A stretch of DNA of 5,212 bases from an uncultured Pseudomonadota bacterium (GTDB lineage: Bacteria > Pseudomonadota > Gammaproteobacteria > Methylococcales > Methylomonadaceae): assembly GCA_903904275.1 (NCBI GenBank), contig CAIVBX010000089.1:1-5212 (forward strand), given 5' to 3'. Numbering within the stretch: position 1 is the stretch's first letter; each line of letters starts with the position of its first letter. Both the position numbers and the translations under genes were made by a program. Below the pieces are notes generated by a model. The model saw nothing but the letters and a program-made list of their open reading frames with translations, was not told the origin of the DNA and did not search any database. Shown one piece after another: positions 1 through 5,212 of this stretch.

Positions 1-305
1 CGGTCTTCAACGTTATCGCCAAAAATCCATAAAAACCACATATTGGTCAATAAATGTAGCCAGTCGTTGTGAAAAAATAAATTGCTAAAAAAGGAAAAGC
101 CATAATCTTGCGATAAACCAAAATCATGCGCCCATTGTGGATTTGAATAACGAACAGCAACCATTCCAAAATGATTGATTGCCCAATAACTTAGCGGATT
201 GGGCAATAATTCCATAACGATAAAAACAAGCGTACAAATTGCGATAATTGACCACGTCATCAGTGGTCGGTGATTGCATGGCGCGGTATCTCGAATGGGA
301 ATCAT
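1..305 (-). CDS. Rhomboid family intramembrane serine protease, N-terminal part (cut by window edge)
   Basis: Read on the minus strand from the ATG at 305-303, this frame stays open for 101 codons and leaves the window still coding. It begins MIPIRDTAP, a common opening of bacterial rhomboids. A hydrophobic first membrane segment follows (about residues 17-34), then a long loop, then a segment reading WLHLLTNMWFLWIFGDNVED (about 82-101). That last stretch is the rhomboid TM2 signature: His84 and Asn88 form the HxxxN pair that stabilises the oxyanion in the GlpG family. The catalytic Ser (GxSG, TM4) and His (TM6) would lie beyond the left edge, so activity cannot be judged. Rhomboids cleave membrane proteins within the inner membrane; the substrate is unknown here. 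The start is firm: an in-frame TAG lies four codons upstream and no other ATG fits. The ribosome site is weak (TAGG about 9 nt upstream). It follows ilvE on the same strand after a 70-bp gap with a hairpin. Confidence 0.86.
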   Translation of the reverse strand, partial: MIPIRDTAPCNHRPLMTWSIIAICTLVFIVMELLPNPLSYWAINHFGMVAVRYSNPQWAHDFGLSQDYGFSFFSNLFFHNDWLHLLTNMWFLWIFGDNVED

Positions 306-318
306 GATTTTTGCCTAC

Positions 319-365
319 AAAAAGGGGATACGCAACGCAGGGATTTAACACGTTAAATCCCCGCG
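319..365 (-). terminator. Hairpin after ilvE, possible terminator or attenuator before the rhomboid gene
   Basis: The arms GGGATTTAAC (340-349) and GTTAAATCCC (352-361) pair perfectly across a 2-nt loop. Three more outer pairs (336-338 with 363-365) follow position 339/362, which is A-C on the plus strand but a G-U wobble on the minus strand. The 14-bp stem is therefore continuous only in the minus-strand transcript, just after the ilvE stop codon. No U-run follows at once; the only one is UUUUU at 323-319, about 12 nt after the stem. The stretch just before it, ATCCCC (minus, 329-324), could pair instead with GGGGAT in the upstream arm (362-357), giving an alternative stem right against the U-run. 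I call the hairpin with confidence; true termination is uncertain. Confidence 0.5.
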
Positions 366-375
366 ATTTTATTTT

Positions 376-1302
376 TTAAACGTAAGTCAGCCACTCCGCA
401 TAAGTATCGCTGCGTCCATGAACTGCGTCGAAATAAGCCGCTTGTAATTCTTGCGTAATTTCACCGCGTGCGCCTTTGCCAATTTGACGATTATCTAATT
501 CACGAATCGGCGTAACTTCGGCGGCGGAACCTGTGAAAAAGGCTTCATCTGCGACATAAATTTCGTCGCGTGTAATCCGTTTTTCAATTACTTCGTAACC
601 TAAATCACGCGCAATCGTCATCACAGAATCGCGTGTAATGCCTTCCAATGCCGAGGTGGTTTCAGGTGTAAAAATTTTCCCATTGCGAATAATGAATAAA
701 TTTTCCGCGCTACCTTCTGCCGCAAAACCTTGATGGTCAAGCATTAACGCTTCGTCATAACCGTTTGCTTGCGCTTCTTGTAATGCCAAAATGGAATTGA
801 TGTAATTGCCGTTTGCTTTTGCTTTGCAGAACGTACTGTTGTGGTGATTTCGCGTATAAGATGAGGTACGAATACGAATTCCTTTTTCGATGCTATCTGC
901 ACCTAAATACGCGCCCCAAGACCACGCCGCAACCATGGTGTGAACTTTCAAATTATCTGCACGCAAGCCCATTCCTTCAGAACCTAAAAAACTCATCACA
1001 CGAATATACGCGCTATCTAAATTGTTTTTTCTGAGAGCATCAATTTGAACTTGATTTAATTCTTCTTTCGTTTGTGGCAATTTCATATTCATGATGTGCG
1101 CGGAACGAAATAAACGGTCAGTGTGTTCTTGCAAACGGAAAATCGCTGTGCCTTTTTCGGCATGATAAGCACGAACACCTTCAAAAACGCCTAATCCATA
1201 ATGTAAGGTGTGTGTTAAAACGTGAACTTTCGCGTCGCGCCAATCCAACCATTCACCATCTTTCCAAATAAAACCGTCGCGGTCATCCATTGTTGTAGCC
1301 AT
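376..1302 (-). CDS. ilvE: Branched-chain amino acid aminotransferase
   Basis: A 308-residue fold-type IV PLP aminotransferase, almost the length of E. coli IlvE (309). It transfers an amino group between glutamate and the 2-oxo acids of leucine, isoleucine and valine, the last step of their synthesis, in the cytosol. Visible landmarks in order: YGLGVFEGVRAY (35-46, substrate-binding strand typical of branched-chain enzymes rather than D-amino acid aminotransferases), WGAYLGA (129-135), the PLP-binding lysine in AKANGNY (Lys162, matching E. coli Lys159), the class IV signature starting EGSAENLF (196-203), GITRD (221-225) and GSAAEVTP (258-265), the last two in the cofactor phosphate region. 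Met1 is preferred over Met5 because AGAGGA at 1316-1311 lies 8 nt before it. It probably has its own promoter, since a strong terminator separates it from rdgC. No other ilv gene is adjacent, so its place here is not a pathway operon. No Val/Leu/Ile-rich leader peptide is seen. Confidence 0.96.
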   Translation of the reverse strand: MATTMDDRDGFIWKDGEWLDWRDAKVHVLTHTLHYGLGVFEGVRAYHAEKGTAIFRLQEHTDRLFRSAHIMNMKLPQTKEELNQVQIDALRKNNLDSAYIRVMSFLGSEGMGLRADNLKVHTMVAAWSWGAYLGADSIEKGIRIRTSSYTRNHHNSTFCKAKANGNYINSILALQEAQANGYDEALMLDHQGFAAEGSAENLFIIRNGKIFTPETTSALEGITRDSVMTIARDLGYEVIEKRITRDEIYVADEAFFTGSAAEVTPIRELDNRQIGKGARGEITQELQAAYFDAVHGRSDTYAEWLTYV

Positions 1303-1310
1303 TATTTAAT

Positions 1311-1316
1311 TCCTCT
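1311..1316 (-). promoter_or_regulatory. Ribosome binding site of ilvE
   Basis: AGAGGA on the minus strand lies 8 nt before the ATG at 1302-1300. It decides between the two nearby ATGs (Met1 and Met5) in favour of the first. Confidence 0.75.
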
Positions 1317-1342
1317 GTTGTGATGTTGCTAAAAATTACGCA

Positions 1343-1379
1343 ATAAAAAACGTGAATGGCATTTTATACCACTCACGTC
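1343..1379 (-). terminator. Rho-independent terminator of the apbC-rdgC transcript
   Basis: In the minus-strand RNA, ACGUGAGUGGUA (1378-1367) pairs with UGCCAUUCACGU (1361-1350) around a 5-nt loop, giving a 12-bp stem with two G-U wobbles. It runs straight into a tract of six U (1350-1345) and further A/U. On the plus strand the wobbles become A-C mismatches and no T-run follows, so the element works for minus-strand transcription only. It lies about 85 nt after the rdgC stop codon and before ilvE. Confidence 0.85.
1363..1371 (-). promoter_or_regulatory. Candidate extended -10 promoter for ilvE, inside the terminator
   Basis: TGGTATAAA on the minus strand fits the extended -10 form (TGn then TATAAT with one mismatch). 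The -35 at normal spacing is poor (AATCAT at 1391-1386), as is often so for extended -10 promoters. An almost pure A/T stretch at 1400-1426 falls about 44 to 70 bases upstream of the predicted start near 1356, where an UP element would lie. The leader would be about 54 nt. The promoter is inferred from motifs only, and it shares bases with the terminator stem and loop. Confidence 0.4.
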
Positions 1380-1461
1380 GATTTGATGATTGAAACCGCA
1401 AATTTTTTAAAACAAACTTTAAATTTGGGCAAAAATCTTCTTTTGTGTGAAAGCGGTAAAA

Positions 1462-2370
1462 TTATGCCCGATTTTCGCCGCCAAAAATGGCTAACAAACT
1501 GGGTAAAAATTTCGCTAATTCTGCGGTCATAATTGAAAAATCGATGTCGAATTTTTCTTCAAATGTAGTGGCTTCGGATTCGCCAATTTGTTCTTGAATC
1601 AAATCCAAAAATTTCAAGCGTTTTACGCCCAAATTTTCATCTAATACAAACGACAATCTGTCTTCCCAATTTAATGCTAATTTAATCACTTGTTTGCCAA
1701 TATCGAGATGATTTTTAATTTCAGGTGCAGCTAAATCGTGGCGTTTGCAACGAATAATGCCTCCATCTTCTTCGGGAGCGCGTAATTCACATTCATCTTC
1801 AATTGTGATTTCAGAAGGTGGTTGTTGATTTAAAACCCATTCTGTCATGGTCAAAACAGGTTTATCCACCGTGTTTAATGGAATTGCTGGCAAACCACCT
1901 AACGTTTTACGCAACGCGCTTAATAAATCTTCGGCTTTTTTTGCTGACGCGGTATCAATAACGATAAAACCATTTTTCGTGTCAATGTAAGCAAACGTGT
2001 TGTGTGAAAAGGTGAACGCACGCGGTAATAATTCAAAAATCAAATTGTCTTTCAATTCAGTTTTAGCTTTTTTAGACAGTTTGTGTCCTTCTTTTTCTTC
2101 GATTTCCTCAATTTTTTCTTGCAACATTTCATTGACAACAGAACTCGGCAAAACCCGTTCTTCTTTTTTCGCGCAAATCATCAAAAAACCGTTTGATTCG
2201 TGAACCAATTGTTCTGCACCTTTGCCAAGTGGTGCAGTCCAACCAAAACTGAAAACTTGTTGGCTAGTGCAAGGATGAAACGCTTGCGTTTCGAGTTTTT
2301 CGGCAAGTGTTTCGTCGTTAAATGGAAATTCTTCTGTTAAACGAAATACACTTAAATTTTTAAACCACAT
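1462..2370 (-). CDS. rdgC: Recombination-associated protein RdgC
   Basis: A 302-residue protein that matches E. coli RdgC (303) from end to end. RdgC forms a ring-shaped dimer on double-stranded DNA in the nucleoid and restrains RecA by competing for DNA; in Neisseria it also affects pilin variation. Family landmarks seen here: MWFKNLSVFRL (1-11), the AFHPC region (30-34), ICAKKEERVLPSSV (65-78), a highly charged helix (about 84-109), LLPRAF (114-119) whose Phe119 corresponds to E. coli Phe120 implicated in the dimer interface, ASAKKAEDLLSALRK (141-155), EDGGIIRCK (201-209), KLALNW (230-235), LKRLKF-like VKRLKF (249-254) and a C-terminal MTAELA segment (281-286). The start is supported by CAGGAA 6 nt upstream. 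It follows apbC by 13 bp and is probably cotranscribed and perhaps translationally coupled with it. Its transcript ends at the terminator near 1343-1379. It shows no truncation or frameshift. Confidence 0.96.
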   Translation of the reverse strand: MWFKNLSVFRLTEEFPFNDETLAEKLETQAFHPCTSQQVFSFGWTAPLGKGAEQLVHESNGFLMICAKKEERVLPSSVVNEMLQEKIEEIEEKEGHKLSKKAKTELKDNLIFELLPRAFTFSHNTFAYIDTKNGFIVIDTASAKKAEDLLSALRKTLGGLPAIPLNTVDKPVLTMTEWVLNQQPPSEITIEDECELRAPEEDGGIIRCKRHDLAAPEIKNHLDIGKQVIKLALNWEDRLSFVLDENLGVKRLKFLDLIQEQIGESEATTFEEKFDIDFSIMTAELAKFLPSLLAIFGGENRA

Positions 2371-2376
2371 TTTTAT

Positions 2377-2382
2377 TTCCTG
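2377..2382 (-). promoter_or_regulatory. Ribosome binding site of rdgC, against the apbC stop codon
   Basis: CAGGAA on the minus strand lies 6 nt before the rdgC ATG and only 1 nt after the apbC TAA (2386-2384). A ribosome ending apbC would stand over this site, so coupled translation is likely. Confidence 0.72.
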
Positions 2383-2383
2383 T

Positions 2384-3484
2384 TTATTTTTGACAAGGTG
2401 ATGTGCTGTTTTGCACGACGATATTCGGGAATTTGCTGCTGAAATCTTTGGGTTTTAATGCCAATTTCGCTGCCATTTTTCGCGCAATTTCACGATAAAT
2501 TTCGGCGGCACGACTGGCGGGTTGTGAAATTACAATCGGTGCGCCCACGTCAGCTTGCAAACGAATTTGAATATCAAGCGGCAACGAGCCTAAACAATCA
2601 ATTTTGTTAATTTCAGCCATTGTCACGCCACCGCCTGTGCCGAAAATCGCTTCTTCGTGTCCGCAGTTACTACAAATGTGAACGCTCATATTTTCGACTA
2701 AACCTAAAACAGGCACATTTACTTTTTCAAACATACCCAACCCGCGTTGCGCGTCAAGTAGCGCAATATCTTGAGGTGTTGTCACGATAATCGCGCCACT
2801 GACAGGAATGTTTTGAGCCAGTGTTAATTGAATATCACCTGTTCCAGGTGGTAAATCGATAATCAAATAATCAATATCGTTCCAATGTGTTTCGTTTAAT
2901 AACTGACGTAACGCATTTGTCACCATTGGACCACGCCAAATCAAGGCTTGTTCATCCGAAACCAAATAACCAATCGACATGGTTTGCACGCCGTGAGCGG
3001 TTTTTGGTTGCATCGTTTTGTCATCGAAACTATCAGGTTTTCCAGATAATCCAAACATCATCGGCACGCTAGGTCCATAAATATCCGCATCTAAAATCCC
3101 AACATTCGCACCTTCTGCAGCGAGTGCTAATGCTAAATTAACCGCTGTTGTCGATTTACCTACGCCGCCTTTTCCCGAAGCAACTGCGATAATGTTTTTC
3201 ACGTTTGGTAAGGGTTTTAAATTTTGTTGAACCGCATGAGCGACGATTTTGATTCGCACAAAAATTGTAATGTCACCTATTTCAGGCAATGTTTTTAACA
3301 AATTTGTCAGTTCATTTTTTAGCGGCTCTAAATAACGTTGTGCGGCATAACCTAATTCGACATCAATGCGAACATTTGCGCCATCAATTTCAATTTTTTT
3401 AATCGCTTTTGCAGTGATTAAATCTACACCGTAATGCGGGTCAATAAAGGTTTTTAAACAATTTTCTATGTCTATTTTGGTCAT
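2384..3484 (-). CDS. apbC: Iron-sulfur cluster carrier ATPase ApbC (Mrp/NBP35 family)
   Basis: A 366-residue protein, close to E. coli Mrp (369). Members bind a 4Fe-4S cluster at a dimer interface and pass it to apo-proteins in the cytosol, with ATP hydrolysis needed for function. Residues 1-85 form the MIP18/DUF59-type domain seen on proteobacterial Mrp. The rest is a deviant-Walker P-loop NTPase of the ParA/MinD superfamily: GKGGVGKS (104-111, with signature Lys105 and P-loop Lys110), LDADIYGPS (131-139), and Walker B-like IIDLPPGTGD (208-217). The cluster-binding CxxC is present as CSNC (Cys271 and Cys274), so both activities look intact. The last 20 or so residues are a poorly conserved tail with an extra Cys364. 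The start is the first ATG after an in-frame TGA; its ribosome site is poor (GCAGAAT). It heads the apbC-rdgC operon and diverges from tsaB. The synonym is mrp. Confidence 0.96.
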   Translation of the reverse strand: MTKIDIENCLKTFIDPHYGVDLITAKAIKKIEIDGANVRIDVELGYAAQRYLEPLKNELTNLLKTLPEIGDITIFVRIKIVAHAVQQNLKPLPNVKNIIAVASGKGGVGKSTTAVNLALALAAEGANVGILDADIYGPSVPMMFGLSGKPDSFDDKTMQPKTAHGVQTMSIGYLVSDEQALIWRGPMVTNALRQLLNETHWNDIDYLIIDLPPGTGDIQLTLAQNIPVSGAIIVTTPQDIALLDAQRGLGMFEKVNVPVLGLVENMSVHICSNCGHEEAIFGTGGGVTMAEINKIDCLGSLPLDIQIRLQADVGAPIVISQPASRAAEIYREIARKMAAKLALKPKDFSSKFPNIVVQNSTSPCQK

Positions 3485-3493
3485 ATTCTGCGT

Positions 3494-3519
3494 TTCAAAA
3501 TGTAAAAGTGAATTTTGAA
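3494..3519. repeat. Perfect 8-bp inverted repeat in the apbC leader
   Basis: TTCAAAAT (3494-3501) and ATTTTGAA (3512-3519) are exact inverse copies with 10 bases between them, so the half-site centres are 18 bp apart. The pair lies between the likely apbC -10 and its ATG (10 bases from the start codon), and could act as an operator or as a weak hairpin at the 5' end of the mRNA. The arms are AT-rich, so chance is not excluded. Confidence 0.45.
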
Positions 3520-3523
3520 GTCA

Positions 3524-3529
3524 AATATA
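3524..3529 (-). promoter_or_regulatory. Candidate -10 box for the apbC-rdgC operon
   Basis: TATATT on the minus strand matches the -10 consensus at five of six positions and lies 39 bp before the apbC ATG. The best -35 at a 17-bp spacing is only TTCGTA (3552-3547), so the promoter is weak by sequence or uses an activator. A good -35-like TTGACT (3524-3519) overlaps this box but has no -10 at proper spacing. Confidence 0.35.
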
Positions 3530-3548
3530 AACTAACCGCGTTGTTTTA

Positions 3549-3567
3549 CGAATTTTTTATCAATTCG
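3549..3567. repeat. Perfect 6-bp dyad in the tsaB/apbC divergent promoter region
   Basis: CGAATT (3549-3554) and AATTCG (3562-3567) are inverse copies separated by 7 bases. The dyad sits in the -35/-10 spacer of the candidate tsaB promoter and over the -35 region of the candidate apbC promoter, so a protein bound here could act on both. No family of regulator is recognised from the motif. Confidence 0.4.
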
Positions 3568-3569
3568 CG

Positions 3570-3575
3570 TATCAT
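3570..3575 (+). promoter_or_regulatory. Candidate -10 box for tsaB-argS
   Basis: TATCAT matches the -10 consensus at five of six positions, 30 bp before the tsaB ATG, giving a leader of about 24 nt. The -35 is weak: TTTACG (3545-3550) matches four of six but at a 19-bp spacing. This is a motif call only. Confidence 0.35.
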
Positions 3576-3605
3576 CAAACGACATTTATCAAATCAAAAA
3601 ATACC

Positions 3606-4331
3606 ATGAAATTACTTGCCTTAGACACGTCAACGGAAGCCTGTTCCGCTGCGTTATTTATTGACGGAGAAATTCGCCAACGCTTTGAAATTACGCCTAA
3701 AGCACACACAAAATTATTATTACCCATGATTGAATCGTTGCTTGCTGAAGCAGAATTAGAGTTAACACAACTCGACGCGCTCGCATTTGGTTGTGGTCCT
3801 GGTTCATTTACGGGGTTACGAATTGCAACAGGCGTTGTGCAAGGTTTAGCATTTGGTGCGGATTTACCTGTTGTGCCTATTTCGACACTTGCGGCATTAG
3901 CGCAAGATTTTTCACATGATTTATCTTTTGTTGCCATGGACGCACGAATTGGCGAAATTTTTTGGGGTGTTTATCAAAAAAATACGGATGGTTTTGTGGA
4001 ATTAGTTGGCAAAGAAGCCGTTTTACCTGTCGAACAAATTGAGTTTCCTGAAAAAAATGCACTCGGAATTGGTTCAGGTTGGCGCGTTTATGAAACGGAA
4101 CTAGTCGAAAAAACACGCGGTTGGATTTCAAAAATTGAACATGACGTTTTGCCTCAATCGCGCATCATTGCAGAATTAGGCGTTCATGGTTTTAAACAGG
4201 GAAGGGCAGTTGCCGCCGAATTTGCTCAACCCGTTTATTTGCGTGACAAAGTCGCACAAACAGAACGTGAACGCGCTGCGGCAAAAATGGATAAATCCGC
4301 CGCTTTAATGGATAATGTGTCCAATTTTTAG
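3606..4331 (+). CDS. tsaB: tRNA threonylcarbamoyladenosine biosynthesis protein TsaB
   Basis: A 241-residue member of the ASKHA (actin-like) family formerly called YeaZ; E. coli TsaB has 231. TsaB pairs with TsaD and, with TsaE, transfers the threonylcarbamoyl group made by TsaC to A37 of tRNAs that read ANN codons. TsaB itself is a scaffold and regulator rather than the catalytic subunit. Seen here: MKLLALDTSTEACSAAL (1-17, the first actin-like strand pair), HTKLLLPMI (34-42, the helix that in this family packs against TsaD), the hallmark GPGSFTGLR (64-72), and PVYLRDKVA (209-217) closing the conserved part. About 24 polar residues follow, somewhat longer than the E. coli tail. The ATG at 3606 puts the conserved N-terminus exactly at residue 1, but there is no Shine-Dalgarno sequence before it (the leader is A-rich). 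argS follows 15 bp after its TAG, in the same frame. Confidence 0.95.
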   Translation: MKLLALDTSTEACSAALFIDGEIRQRFEITPKAHTKLLLPMIESLLAEAELELTQLDALAFGCGPGSFTGLRIATGVVQGLAFGADLPVVPISTLAALAQDFSHDLSFVAMDARIGEIFWGVYQKNTDGFVELVGKEAVLPVEQIEFPEKNALGIGSGWRVYETELVEKTRGWISKIEHDVLPQSRIIAELGVHGFKQGRAVAAEFAQPVYLRDKVAQTERERAAAKMDKSAALMDNVSNF

Positions 4332-4346
4332 ACTATTTGTAACCCC

Positions 4347-5212
4347 ATGAAAAAACAACTCGAAACCCTTATTTCTCAAGCGATTGCGGTATTAAAAACA
4401 CAAGCTATTTTAGCCGACAATTTAAATCCAACTATTCATGTTGAACGTACACGAGATGCCGCGCACGGTGATTTTGCAACGAATATCGCGTTAGCTCTCG
4501 CAAAAACGGCGAAAACAAATCCGTGTCAACTTGCGGAACAAATCATTACCGCGTTGCCAGCCAATGAAGCCATTTTGAAAATTGAAATCGCAGGCGCAGG
4601 ATTTATCAATTTTTTCATGAATCCCAACGCGCAATATCAAGTTATTAAAGACATTCAAGCAGCGGGTGAAAACTTTGGTAAAAGCCAAATCGGCGTGGGT
4701 AAAAAAGTGCAAGTTGAATTTGTGTCAGCAAATCCAACAGGACCTTTGCACGTTGGACATGGACGGGGTGCGGCTTACGGTTCAGTCGTTGGCAATTTAT
4801 TAACGGCAACAGGTTTTGACGTTCACCGCGAGTATTACGTCAACGATGCAGGACGACAAATGGATATTTTGGCAACCAGCGTTTGGTTGCGATATTTAGA
4901 AATTTGTGGCGAAACATTTACCTTTCCAAGTAATGCTTATCGTGGCGCGTATGTGCGCGACATTGCACAAAAATTAGTTGACCAACATGGCAAAAATTTT
5001 GTGCATTCAACCGTTGTTGTTTTTACAGATTTACCTGCTGACGCGCCAGAAGGTGATAAAGAAATTTACATCGATGCCGTCATTTCACGCGCTAAAGAAT
5101 TGTTAGGCGAAGCAAATTATCGCGTGGTGTTTGATTTGGGTTTAAACGATATTTTAGACGACATCAAAAACGATTTAGCCGAATTGGGCGTAAATTACGA
5201 ACGGTGGTTTTC
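4347..5212 (+). CDS. argS: Arginyl-tRNA synthetase, N-terminal half (cut by window edge)
   Basis: From the ATG at 4347 the frame is open for 288 codons and runs off the right edge; full-length bacterial ArgS is about 560-590 residues, so about half is present. ArgS is a class I synthetase that attaches arginine to tRNA-Arg in the cytosol and needs the tRNA to activate arginine. Residues 1 to about 90 are the ArgS-specific N-terminal domain, which contacts the tRNA D-loop (AHGDFATNIAL, 39-49, and IAGAGFINFF, 81-90). The catalytic domain then begins with VEFVSANPTGPLHVGHGRGA (123-142), whose HVGH (135-138) is the ATP-binding HIGH motif. YYVNDAGRQMD (163-173) is another strongly conserved block. 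The KMSK-like region and anticodon-binding domain lie outside the window. The start fits the family, but AACCCC upstream is no ribosome site. An in-frame TAG (the tsaB stop) lies six codons before the ATG, so no longer N-terminus exists. Confidence 0.96.
   Translation, partial: MKKQLETLISQAIAVLKTQAILADNLNPTIHVERTRDAAHGDFATNIALALAKTAKTNPCQLAEQIITALPANEAILKIEIAGAGFINFFMNPNAQYQVIKDIQAAGENFGKSQIGVGKKVQVEFVSANPTGPLHVGHGRGAAYGSVVGNLLTATGFDVHREYYVNDAGRQMDILATSVWLRYLEICGETFTFPSNAYRGAYVRDIAQKLVDQHGKNFVHSTVVVFTDLPADAPEGDKEIYIDAVISRAKELLGEANYRVVFDLGLNDILDDIKNDLAELGVNYERWF

Noticed and set aside
124..351. 75-codon minus-strand reading frame over the left end
   Set aside because: It lies in a different frame from the rhomboid coding sequence, spans the hairpin between genes, and its product has no recognisable domain.
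813..1034. Plus-strand frame opposite ilvE (and similar ones at 1997-2203 and 2887-3072 opposite rdgC and apbC)
   Set aside because: These are antisense to strongly conserved genes; the translated products show no family features.
1337..1363. Eight-codon minus-strand frame MPFTFFIA in the ilvE leader, considered as an attenuator leader peptide
   Set aside because: It has no ribosome site, starts about where transcription would begin, and lacks the run of Val, Leu or Ile codons expected for ilv attenuation.
1400..1427. Partly symmetric A/T-rich stretch built on two AAATTT blocks
   Set aside because: The hexamers are self-palindromic and the symmetry does not extend inward, so it is explained by A/T composition; it is kept only as a possible UP element.
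1446..1460. AAAGCGGT near the rdgC 3' end, resembling the Pasteurellaceae DNA uptake signal
   Set aside because: It does not match the AAGTGCGGT core, and I saw no repeated copies in the window.
3575..4131. Two long minus-strand frames opposite tsaB (3575-3937 and 3877-4131)
   Set aside because: Both are antisense to a well-matched tsaB, have low-complexity or family-less products and no ribosome sites.
4491..4712. Minus-strand frame opposite argS
   Set aside because: It is the shadow of the conserved ArgS N-terminal domain and carries no signal of its own.

Overview
The window carries six protein-coding genes of ordinary chromosomal housekeeping type, four on the minus strand and two on the plus strand. 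A bacterium of the beta/gamma-proteobacterial group, most likely gamma, is suggested by RdgC (a family largely confined to those classes), by the close fit of every protein to proteobacterial versions, and by enterobacterial-style lengths. The DNA is fairly AT-rich (roughly 40% G+C by eye). I cannot name the genus.

Layout. A rhomboid intramembrane protease runs off the left edge on the minus strand (1-305, only its N-terminal third is present). Then come ilvE (376-1302, minus), rdgC (1462-2370, minus) and apbC/mrp (2384-3484, minus). A 121-bp divergent intergenic region (3485-3605) separates these from tsaB (3606-4331, plus) and argS (from 4347, plus, cut by the right edge). No stretch over 300 bases lacks a gene.

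Transcription. apbC and rdgC look like one operon: 13 bp apart, with the rdgC ribosome binding site lying against the apbC stop codon. A strong rho-independent terminator (about 1343-1379) closes that operon. Its loop and upstream arm also contain an extended -10 (TGGTATAAA) that could start ilvE transcription. A second hairpin (336-365) sits between ilvE and the rhomboid gene; its G-U wobble shows it is best formed by the minus-strand transcript. tsaB and argS form a rightward pair 15 bp apart and in the same reading frame. The divergent region holds two inverted repeats that overlap or flank the likely promoters.

Functions. IlvE finishes branched-chain amino acid synthesis. ApbC carries and delivers Fe-S clusters. 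RdgC binds double-stranded DNA and modulates RecA. TsaB is a partner in tRNA t6A37 modification and ArgS charges tRNA-Arg, so that pair shares a tRNA theme. I see no mobile element, CRISPR, phage gene, RNA gene or novel multi-gene system. The points worth a second look are regulatory and small.
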